This document shows, piece by piece, positions 1 through 5,372 of a stretch of DNA of 6,817 nt (positions are counted from its first letter, which is position 1; each line of letters starts with the position of its first letter). The notes beneath the pieces were generated by a model. The model was not told where the DNA came from. It worked only from the letters and a program-made list of their open reading frames with translations, and did not search any database. Source of the stretch: Chloroflexota bacterium (GTDB lineage Bacteria > Chloroflexota > Limnocylindria > Limnocylindrales > CSP1-4); assembly GCA_013696275.1 (NCBI GenBank), contig JACCYW010000013.1:1-6817 (forward strand), in the 5' to 3' direction. Position numbers and translations under genes: made by a program.

Positions 1-755
1 GGCCGCTTCTGTGCGAAGGCGGCCACGCCCTCGCGATGGTCCTCCGAGCGGCCGGCTACCGACTGCAGCTGCGCTTCCAGATCCAGTTGCCCATCGAGGT
101 CGGCCAGCAGGCCCTGGTACATGGCTCGCTTCGTCAGTGCAAGAGCGATCGGCGGCGCCCCGGCCAGCCGGCCGGTCAGCCCGCGCGCCTTGACCATCAG
201 CTGGTCGGCCGGCACCACTCGGTTGACCAGCCCAAGCCGCTCAGCCCCAGCAGCGTCCAATGGTTCGGCCAGCATCATCAGCTCGGCCGCCCGCGCCCAA
301 CCGACGCGCCGGGGCAGGAACCAGGTCGAGCCGGTGTCCGGGATCAGGCCGACCCGGCTGAAGGCCTGGATGAAGCGTGCCTCATCGGAGGCGACCACCA
401 GGTCACACGCCAGCACGAGCGAGAAGCCAGCCCCCGCCGCCACGCCATTGACGGCCGCGACGATGGGCTTCTCCATGCGCCGCATGGTGTGGATGATCGG
501 GTTGTAGCGCTCACGAAGCTCGTTCGACAGGTCGGCCGCCCCGACCGTCTCACGCTCCTTGAGATCTTGGCCGGCACTGAAGGCGCGACCGGCGCCGGTG
601 ATCACCAACACCCGCACCGACGCGTCCCGTTCCGCAGCCTTGAGCGCGGCCAGAAGCTCCACCTTCATCTGGCGCTCGAAGGCATTCAGGGCGGCGGGCC
701 TGTCCAGGGTGATGGTCAGGATGGCGTCGCTGGAATCGGTGCGTACCACGGCCAT
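1..755 (-). CDS. PaaG-like enoyl-CoA hydratase/isomerase (3' end cut by window edge)
   Basis: Crotonase-superfamily enzyme acting on CoA thioesters in the cytoplasm. I read 251 codons from the ATG at 755-753 to the window edge. The protein ends in GVAAFAQKR plus a partial proline codon, the usual C-terminal crotonase motif, so only a few residues should be missing. Visible features are the TLDRPAALNA strand (16-25), the CoA/oxyanion loop AFSAGQDLK (58-66) and NGVAAGAGFSL (103-113), where the usual first catalytic Glu is absent. The segment GLIPDTGSTWFLP (136-148) places Asp140 where PaaG-type isomerases carry their catalytic Asp. This pattern fits 1,2-epoxyphenylacetyl-CoA isomerase or a related delta3-delta2-enoyl-CoA isomerase better than a hydratase. 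The gene starts 3 nt after the stop of the upstream hydratase. A GGAAGG element (767-772) lies 11 nt before the ATG. It is the last visible gene of the minus-strand cluster. The family is secure; the exact substrate is not. Confidence 0.9.
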   Translation of the reverse strand, partial: MAVVRTDSSDAILTITLDRPAALNAFERQMKVELLAALKAAERDASVRVLVITGAGRAFSAGQDLKERETVGAADLSNELRERYNPIIHTMRRMEKPIVAAVNGVAAGAGFSLVLACDLVVASDEARFIQAFSRVGLIPDTGSTWFLPRRVGWARAAELMMLAEPLDAAGAERLGLVNRVVPADQLMVKARGLTGRLAGAPPIALALTKRAMYQGLLADLDGQLDLEAQLQSVAGRSEDHREGVAAFAQKR

Positions 756-758
756 CGT

Positions 759-1577
759 CTAGCGGCCCTTCCATTCGGGCGGACGCTTGGCCACGAAGGC
801 GGCCATCCCTTCCTTCTGATCGGCGCTGGCGAAGAGAAGGTAGAAGTTGCGCCGCTCGAACTCCAGGCCTGCCTCGAGCGAGAGCTCGAAGGCGCGGTTG
901 ACGGCCTCCTTGGCGGCGCGTACCGCGAGCGGTGGCCTTGCCGCCACCTCCGCAGCCAGCCCGAGCGCTTCGCTGACCACCTGCTCGCGCGCCACGACGC
1001 GCGTCACCAGGCCGTGCGCCTCTGCCTCTCGAGCCGGCAGGTTCCGACCAGTCAGGATCAGCTCCATCGCGCGTGCCTTGCCCATCGCCCGAGTCAGCCG
1101 CTGCGTCCCACCTGCCCCCGGGATGATGCCGAGGCGGATCTCCGGCTGGCCGAATACGGCGTCGTCAGCGGCGATGATCATGTCGCAGGCCATGGCCAAC
1201 TCGCAACCGCCGCCCAGAGCGAAGCCGCGCACCGCCGCGATGATGGGCACGCGGATGCGCCTGATGCGCTCCCAGCGCGCGAAGTCGTTGGCGACTGTCA
1301 GGCTGACCGGTGTGGCGGCCGCCATCTGCTTGATATCGGCGCCAGCCGCGAAGGCCTTCTCGCCGGCACCGGTAACGACGACGCAGCGACAGCTCCCATC
1401 CGCGTCGAGGCGCTCAAGGGCCTCGACCAGCTCGGTCATCGTCTGGTAGTCGAGCGCGTTGAGGGCCTCCGGCCGGTCCAGGGTGAGCAGGGCCACGCCA
1501 TCGATGGACTGCTCGGAGTGCGGATGGTGCGCCGGGTGGTCGACGCGCACGCGCATCCTGTCCGGCGCCTGGCTCAC
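759..1577 (-). CDS. Enoyl-CoA hydratase, classical two-glutamate crotonase
   Basis: Predicted to add water across the 2,3 double bond of enoyl-CoA esters, as in beta-oxidation or aromatic-acid degradation. The 272-residue length is normal (about 255-270). Features in order are LLTLDRPEALNALD (30-43), oxyanion loop KAFAAGADIK (74-83), GGGCELAMACD (122-132) with Glu126 as the first catalytic Glu, and FGQPEIRLGIIPGAGGTQRL (142-161) with Glu146 as the second. The protein ends in FVAKRPPEWKGR. Both acids are present, so this is the most likely true hydratase of the three crotonases here. The start is a GTG at 1577-1575 that overlaps the stop of the upstream gene by 4 nt (GTGA). A GAGG element at 1585-1588, 7 nt upstream, supports this start and translational coupling. 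An internal ATG at codon 8 is an alternative. The N-terminus is slightly long and His-rich (residues 14-20). Confidence 0.95.
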   Translation of the reverse strand: MSQAPDRMRVRVDHPAHHPHSEQSIDGVALLTLDRPEALNALDYQTMTELVEALERLDADGSCRCVVVTGAGEKAFAAGADIKQMAAATPVSLTVANDFARWERIRRIRVPIIAAVRGFALGGGCELAMACDMIIAADDAVFGQPEIRLGIIPGAGGTQRLTRAMGKARAMELILTGRNLPAREAEAHGLVTRVVAREQVVSEALGLAAEVAARPPLAVRAAKEAVNRAFELSLEAGLEFERRNFYLLFASADQKEGMAAFVAKRPPEWKGR

Positions 1578-2377
1578 GTGGCCGCCTCGATGGCGCGGCG
1601 GAGGGCCTCGTAGTCGACCGGGCGCTTATCGTCGAAGCTGGCCAGTCCTTCCGCCACCTCGGCCGATGCGGCATGGATGGTCAGCCATTCGCGGGCCATC
1701 CGGATGGTCATCGACCAGGCCATGTCCTTCCAGAAATCGAGCTCGACCTTGGTGGCCCGGACGATCTCCGGCATCTTGTCGGTCAAGGCCGTGCAGTAAT
1801 CGTCCACCGCGGCATCCAGTTCGGCGCGCGGGACGACCCGGTTGACCCATCCCCAGTCGAGCGCCTGGCGGGCGCTGATGGGGCGATTGAGCAGCAGCAC
1901 CTCGCGCGCTCGGCGATCGCCCACGATGAGCGTCATCCACTGGGTGGCGCCGCCGGCGGGCAGGCTGCCGCGCGACGGGCCCACGTGTCGAAAGGTGGCG
2001 TCGTCCACGGCGATAGCCAGGTCGCAGGCCAGGTTCAACTCGTTCCCGCCGCCGACCACCATCCCGTTCAGCCGCGCCACGACCGGCTTGGAGCAGCCCT
2101 TGATGGCCTCCATGGCCTCGATGAAGCGGCCCATCCAGTCCCAGTAGTCATTGGGTCGGCTCATGAATGCGCGTTGCTCGCTCAGGTCGGCGCCCGTGCA
2201 GAAGGCCTTGTCGCCAGTGCCGGTGAGCACGACCACGCCGACCGAGTGATCCGCCGATGCTTCCCGGAAATGGTCGCGCAGCGCCTCCAGCGTGGCCCGG
2301 TCCAGGGCGTTGAGGACCTCGGGACGGTCCAGGCGGACCGTCGCCCGCCGTCCCTCGACCGAGTAATGGACGGTCAT
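1574..2377 (-). CDS. Crotonase-family protein resembling ring-opening acyl-CoA hydrolases (BamA/Oah, BadI, MenB type)
   Basis: Crotonase fold of 267 residues: VRLDRPEVLNALD (14-26), oxyanion loop AFCTGADLSEQ (58-68), VVGGGNELNLACDLAIA (107-123) and HVGPSRGSLPAGGATQW (131-147). Glu113 occupies the first catalytic Glu position, but the second Glu is replaced by Gly133 in an HVGP...GS motif. MenB and the ring hydrolase BadI share this QVGP/QTGP...GS pattern. The C-terminal segment FWKDMAWSMTIRMAREWLTIH (215-235, in two halves) and the GGGNE motif recall 6-oxocyclohexene-carbonyl-CoA hydrolases (BamA/Oah). Those are about 100 residues longer as I remember them, and this comparison is from memory, not alignment. 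The inferred role is hydrolytic or hydrating attack on a cyclic oxo-acyl-CoA; an ordinary hydratase/isomerase is the alternative. The ATG overlaps the EthD stop by 4 nt (ATGA), with GGAG at 2386-2389, 8 nt upstream. Its stop overlaps the next gene's GTG. Confidence 0.85.
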   Translation of the reverse strand: MTVHYSVEGRRATVRLDRPEVLNALDRATLEALRDHFREASADHSVGVVVLTGTGDKAFCTGADLSEQRAFMSRPNDYWDWMGRFIEAMEAIKGCSKPVVARLNGMVVGGGNELNLACDLAIAVDDATFRHVGPSRGSLPAGGATQWMTLIVGDRRAREVLLLNRPISARQALDWGWVNRVVPRAELDAAVDDYCTALTDKMPEIVRATKVELDFWKDMAWSMTIRMAREWLTIHAASAEVAEGLASFDDKRPVDYEALRRAIEAAT

Positions 2378-2688
2378 GGCTCCCGCTCCACCACCAGCAG
2401 GGTCAAGAGGCCCGGCGCGATGGCCCGGATGTTGCGGCCGGCGGCGCGCATCTCATCGCTGGCGAGGGCTGCGTCCAGCTCCGCCCGACCATCGAAGGCC
2501 ATCGCGCAGGTCATCACGATGTCGCTCTCGGTGAGCGCCTGCTGCACCCTGGACACCTCCATCGAGCGCAGTCCAGGGACCTGGCGCATGAGTGGGGCGT
2601 GCTCCTCGGCATAGCGCCGCTGGAACGTCTCAAGGGCCTCCACGCCACCATCCGGTCGTCGATAGAGGGCAAGCAGGGTCACTGGCAT
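2374..2688 (-). CDS. EthD-family protein (dimeric alpha/beta-barrel)
   Basis: Small 104-residue protein with the layout of the EthD family: an N-terminal strand VTLLALYRRP (3-12), a helix with the signature YAEEHAPLMRQVPGLRSMEV (26-45), a second strand around residues 55-64, a helix with LDAALASDEMRAAGRNI (71-87), and a final strand LLTLLVVE (94-101). Such proteins form dimeric ferredoxin-like barrels. EthD itself is required for ethyl tert-butyl ether degradation in Rhodococcus, but its chemistry is unknown; some relatives act as small lyases or cyclases. No cofactor motif is visible. The ATG at 2688-2686 has GGAGG at 2701-2705, 12 nt upstream, which is a long spacing. The stop overlaps the start of the ring-hydrolase-like crotonase by 4 nt, so the two proteins are probably made together and may act on the same cyclic intermediate. 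That functional link is inference. Confidence 0.88.
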   Translation of the reverse strand: MPVTLLALYRRPDGGVEALETFQRRYAEEHAPLMRQVPGLRSMEVSRVQQALTESDIVMTCAMAFDGRAELDAALASDEMRAAGRNIRAIAPGLLTLLVVEREP

Positions 2689-2724
2689 GGCGGTCTCTGG
2701 CCTCCGTGGTCGGTCTGGACTGGA

Positions 2725-2730
2725 AGATTA
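2725..2730 (-). promoter_or_regulatory. Possible -10-like hexamer upstream of the EthD gene
   Basis: The 68-nt gap between the hydrolase and EthD genes is the longest in the minus-strand cluster. It contains the only A/T-rich patch there, reading TAATCT on the minus strand. It matches the TAnnnT form of a -10 box, and a start about 7 nt later would leave a leader of roughly 30 nt before EthD. No TTGACA-like element sits about 17 nt upstream, so this is weak. If real, EthD and the three crotonases would have their own promoter. Confidence 0.18.
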
Positions 2731-2756
2731 GCGGGCTGCTGAGCGTCGGGCGCGGC

Positions 2757-3656
2757 CTAGCCCCAGGCGTCCCGCCACGCCGGGTCGAGTTCGTCGTTGG
2801 CCGAGGTATCGGAGGCGGCCGGATCCAGGACCGCTGCCCCGTTTGTCGGCGCGGAGGTGGGCGACGGCGCCGGGCGGGGAGTCGAGCGCTGTCGGGCGAT
2901 GGCTTCGGTCGAACGGTAGAACGTCCCGCACGCCTGGTTGAACAGCGCGGGCTGGCTGACCATCACCTGGTGCGGGCAGTCGGGCGCCACCAGTAAGCGC
3001 GCGTCGGGGAGCTGTCGATGAAGGGCCGCGGCGTGGTCGACCGGCACGAAGATGTCGCGGTCCCCGTAGACCAGCAGGCTGGGCACTCGAGCCTGGCGCA
3101 GCTCAGCCGCCGTGGGCAGCGCTTGGCTGGCCACGTCAGCGGCGATAGCGGGCAGCAGTCTCTTCCAGGCGCCTGCGCCCTGCACCGCGCCGTGGCGCCG
3201 CTCCAGTTGCGCCGCCCAGGCCGGTTCGTCGCGCTCGATGCGCACTGGATCCATCAGCCGAGCGGCGACCCTGCTACGGGGCTCGCGCTGGATGTCGATA
3301 CCGCAGATGACTGCCGTGCGCAGGCGCTCGGCGTGACGCATGGCGAAGGTCAGGGCGGTCATGGCGCCCATGCTGAAACCGGCCAGGTGGAAGGTCTCGA
3401 GGCCGAGCGCATCGACGAAGCCCAGCAGGTCGGCCACCATCATCTCCTTGGTGAAGCCGTCGGCAGCGTCCCACCTCGTCCCGCCGTGTCCGCGGGCGTC
3501 GACGAGATACAGACGGAATGCCCGACGGAACAGCGGGCGCTGGTGAGCCCAGTCCTCCCGCGCCGTGGATGTGGCGCCGTGGAGCATCACCAGCGGCGGG
3601 CCGGCGCCCTCCGTCTGATATGCGATAGCGATGCCATTGGCTGTGATGGTCGGCAT
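2757..3656 (-). CDS. Alpha/beta-hydrolase with a disordered C-terminal tail
   Basis: A 299-residue alpha/beta-hydrolase. Visible parts are the N-terminal strands IAIAYQTEG (9-17), oxyanion motif HGATS (26-30), strand LVDARGHGGT (51-60), nucleophile elbow GFSMG (93-97) with Ser95, LLVYGDRDIFVP (194-205) with Asp201 as the likely acid, and CPHQVM (227-232) with His229 as the base. The triad is complete, so it should be an active cytoplasmic esterase, lactonase, enol-lactone hydrolase or C-C bond hydrolase of the 3-oxoadipate enol-lactonase/BphD-like broad group. The substrate is not readable. Residues after about 254 form a Pro/Ala/Ser/Thr-rich tail of about 45 residues ending in DPAWRDAWG, unusual for the family. 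It starts 12 nt after the flavin reductase stop, with a weak AAGG at 3667-3670. The ATG at 3656 sits right before the first conserved strand. No signal peptide is seen. Confidence 0.9.
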   Translation of the reverse strand: MPTITANGIAIAYQTEGAGPPLVMLHGATSTAREDWAHQRPLFRRAFRLYLVDARGHGGTRWDAADGFTKEMMVADLLGFVDALGLETFHLAGFSMGAMTALTFAMRHAERLRTAVICGIDIQREPRSRVAARLMDPVRIERDEPAWAAQLERRHGAVQGAGAWKRLLPAIAADVASQALPTAAELRQARVPSLLVYGDRDIFVPVDHAAALHRQLPDARLLVAPDCPHQVMVSQPALFNQACGTFYRSTEAIARQRSTPRPAPSPTSAPTNGAAVLDPAASDTSANDELDPAWRDAWG

Positions 3657-3668
3657 GTGGCGACGGCC

Positions 3669-4229
3669 TTAGGTGGAGTCCGGCTTGCCGAGCAGCTCCT
3701 CGGTGCCGGCGTGCTCGATACGCAGGTACCGACCGCGGAAGTAGAGCAGCGGCCATGACTCGCTGGCGCGGGCGGCCAGGGAGGTGATGCGGCCCAGGTA
3801 GAGCGTATGGTCGCCGGCCTCGATGGAACGATCCAGCTCGCACTCGATGGTTGCCAGCGCTGCATCCAGAAGGGGCATGCCGCTTCCGCCCAGCTCATGG
3901 GCAGCGTCGCAGAACGCTTCGCGGGGCAGCTCGGATGGCGCCCCGGAGAAGCAGTCGGAGAGGGCCGTGCTCTCCTCATCGAGGATGTTCACGGCGAAGT
4001 GCCTGGTGCTGGCGATGACCGGATGGATGGTCCGCTCCCGACCGATGGCCACCAGCACCAGCGGCGGGTCCAGGGAGACGGAGGTGAAACTGTTCACGGT
4101 CGTGCCGATGGGCTGGCACCCCTCCGCCACGGTCGTCACCACGGTGATGCCGGTCGGATAGCGACCAAGGACGGCGCGATAGCCGGCTGGATCGACGCGC
4201 TGGGAGAGGGACGGCGCTTGGGCGGCCAT
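3669..4229 (-). CDS. Flavin reductase family protein (FMN-binding split barrel)
   Basis: The 186-residue protein has the typical length and motifs of the flavin-reductase-like domain: YRAVLGRYPTGITVVTT (17-33), TTVNSFTSVSLDPPLVLVAI (43-62), HFAVNILDEE (77-86) and the conserved GDHTLYLGRI (139-148). Members of this family reduce free FMN or FAD with NAD(P)H and pass it to a separate monooxygenase (HpaB/HpaC-like two-component systems); others keep flavin bound. No partner oxygenase is present in the window, so its partner must lie elsewhere or it acts alone. The gene follows the dGTPase stop by 13 nt and precedes the hydrolase by 12 nt. No Shine-Dalgarno sequence is visible before the ATG at 4229. 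No other start codon was seen between it and the first conserved motif, so the start is chosen by fit to the family. Its specific nicotinamide and flavin preferences cannot be told. Confidence 0.92.
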   Translation of the reverse strand: MAAQAPSLSQRVDPAGYRAVLGRYPTGITVVTTVAEGCQPIGTTVNSFTSVSLDPPLVLVAIGRERTIHPVIASTRHFAVNILDEESTALSDCFSGAPSELPREAFCDAAHELGGSGMPLLDAALATIECELDRSIEAGDHTLYLGRITSLAARASESWPLLYFRGRYLRIEHAGTEELLGKPDST

Positions 4230-4233
4230 GAGG

Positions 4234-4244
4234 AGACTGAGTCT
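4234..4244. repeat. 11-bp inverted repeat at the dGTPase/flavin reductase junction
   Basis: AGACT-G-AGTCT reads as a perfect 5+1+5 inverted repeat in the 13-nt gap, overlapping the last bases of the dGTPase stop. The single-base centre rules out a stem-loop terminator. It could be a small operator-like site or chance. Confidence 0.25.
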
Positions 4245-5298
4245 AGAGGAGCGGATCGCGCATCCCGGGCGTACCGAAGAGCCGCAGATGAGTGGCCAGT
4301 GCGTATCGGTCGGTCATGCCGGACACGTAATCGGCCACCTGGGTTACGACGCCAGCGTCCGTGTCGCGGTAGCTGGCGGGGATGTCTTCGGGATGGCCAA
4401 GGTGGTGGTCGACCAGGCGACGGATGACGTCGATGGCCTCGACCTGGTGCTGCCGCAGCGCGGGGCCCAGATAGATGCGCTCGAACATGAAAGCGCGCAG
4501 CTGATGCATGACGTCGAGGGTGGCCTGATCCATGGTCACCTCGCCGGCCGCGAGCGAACCGGTGATGACGGCCGAGATCATGGCGCCGACCCACGCCCGG
4601 CCAGGTCGACTGAAGCGCTCGATGACCAGCCCGGGGAAGTCCTGCTCGGAAAGCAGGCCAGCCCGCACCGCGTCGAGAGCATCATGGGTCAGGTAGGCGA
4701 TGCGATCGGCGTAGCGGACACAGAAGCCTTCCTGCGTGTACGGCGGCGGGTCGATGCGCCACGAGTGAGCACGGATGCCGTCCCCTACTTCCGCTGTGAG
4801 GTTCAGGTCCTCCAGCTGCTCGAAGATGCGGACGCTCTGCGCGGCATGGTGCCAGCCGCCCTGCGGGAAGTAGGGCGAGAGGGCATCTTCGCCGGTGTGG
4901 CCGAACGGCGAGTGGCCCGCGTCGTGACCCAGGGCGATGGCCTCGGCAAGCGTCTCGTTGAGCGAGAGGGCAGCGGCCAGCGCACGGGCGATCTGGGTGA
5001 CCTGCACGGTGTGGGTCAGGCGCGTTACGTAGTGGTCGCCCTCTGGGTCGATGAAGACCTGTGTCTTGTGCTTCAGCCGTCGGAACGCCTTGCTGTGCAG
5101 GATGCGGTCGCGGTCGCGCTCGAAGGCGGTGCGGAACTCGTCGGGTGGTTCGGGCCGCAGGCGGCCCCGGGAGTCGCTGGCACGGACGCCGGCCGGAGCC
5201 AGGCGCAGCTGTTCCTCGGCCTCGCGCTGCTCGCGAGCGCGCCGGCGAAACGGGCGTGTGCCGTCGGGCGCGGGTCCCTCGTCAGGTAGTCCTCTCAC
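4243..5298 (-). CDS. dgt: dGTPase-like HD-domain deoxynucleoside triphosphate triphosphohydrolase
   Basis: Hydrolyses dNTPs to deoxynucleoside and triphosphate in the cytoplasm, adjusting dNTP pools. The 351 residues show the full family signature: SRGRLRPEPPDEFRTAFERD (43-62), ILHSKAFRRLKHKTQVF (66-82), the HD metal site His96 in RLTHTVQV, His125-Asp126 in ALGHDAGHSPFGHTGE (122-137) and Asp198 in RYADRIAY (195-202). The C-terminal hallmark YVSGMTDRYALATHLRLFG is at 324-342. Length fits the shorter, non-E. coli class of dGTPase-like proteins. The start is a GTG at 5298-5296. No start codon occurs between it and the conserved region, although about 18 N-terminal residues precede the usual family start. 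No ribosome binding site is visible. It diverges from the cyclase gene with no intergenic space and heads the minus-strand cluster, 13 nt before the flavin reductase. The dNTP preference is inferred from family only. Confidence 0.93.
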   Translation of the reverse strand: MRGLPDEGPAPDGTRPFRRRAREQREAEEQLRLAPAGVRASDSRGRLRPEPPDEFRTAFERDRDRILHSKAFRRLKHKTQVFIDPEGDHYVTRLTHTVQVTQIARALAAALSLNETLAEAIALGHDAGHSPFGHTGEDALSPYFPQGGWHHAAQSVRIFEQLEDLNLTAEVGDGIRAHSWRIDPPPYTQEGFCVRYADRIAYLTHDALDAVRAGLLSEQDFPGLVIERFSRPGRAWVGAMISAVITGSLAAGEVTMDQATLDVMHQLRAFMFERIYLGPALRQHQVEAIDVIRRLVDHHLGHPEDIPASYRDTDAGVVTQVADYVSGMTDRYALATHLRLFGTPGMRDPLL

Positions 5299-5302
5299 GT
5301 GA
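5295..5302. promoter_or_regulatory. TCACGTGA palindrome joining two divergent GTG codons
   Basis: This perfect 8-bp palindrome contains the GTG start of the dGTPase on the minus strand (5298-5296). It also contains a GTG on the plus strand (5299-5301) that opens the frame of the presumed cyclase N-terminus, followed by ATG codons at 5305 and 5308. The palindrome is seen directly. A regulatory role at this divergent junction is only a possibility. Confidence 0.3.
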
Positions 5303-5304
5303 CC

Positions 5305-5372
5305 ATGATGCCCGTGCGACCATCCCTGACGTGGTGCGCCCTCCTCACGCTGCAGGCGGCCCTGCTGCCGCC
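5305..5372 (+). other. Probable true N-terminal coding segment of the cyclase, in a different frame
   Basis: From the ATG codons at 5305/5308 the plus strand reads MPVRPSLTWCALLTLQAALL, a hydrophobic segment suited to a first membrane helix. Nineteen of the first 21 codons end in G or C, whereas in the cyclase frame about half of the codons over the same stretch do. This frame stops at 5584-5586 and after about 5370 no longer looks coding. Joining it to the cyclase frame near 5365-5370, as if one base were missing, gives a smooth helix continuing AALAVLSPRAGIWLFHLALP. The segment is probably the displaced 5' end of the cyclase gene rather than a separate gene. No Shine-Dalgarno sequence is visible. 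Confidence 0.55.

Noticed and set aside
1..755. PaaG-like gene as a pseudogene because it lacks a stop
   Set aside because: The missing end is explained by the window boundary; the final residues visible are the normal C-terminal motif and the frame is intact.
36..1613. A 525-codon open frame on the plus strand across two crotonase genes
   Set aside because: It is antisense to two well-recognised crotonase genes, its translation is rich in Arg, Gly, His and Gln with no recognisable domain, and long antisense frames are common in GC-rich coding DNA.
1673..2614. A 313-codon plus-strand frame opposite the ring-hydrolase-like crotonase and EthD genes
   Set aside because: Antisense to two recognisable overlapping genes; no domain in the translation.
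4230..4242. Rho-independent terminator after the dGTPase gene
   Set aside because: The inverted repeat has a one-base centre and no U-tract, and the next gene begins only 13 nt later.
4228..5289. A 353-codon plus-strand frame opposite the dGTPase gene
   Set aside because: The minus strand encodes a full dGTPase with all metal-binding motifs; the plus frame shows no family features and is a shadow of it.
5256..5330. An upstream GTG (5256) as start of the cyclase in its main frame
   Set aside because: It would overlap the dGTPase coding region by more than 40 nt, and the added residues are Arg-rich with poor codon usage. The alternative frame from 5305 fits better.
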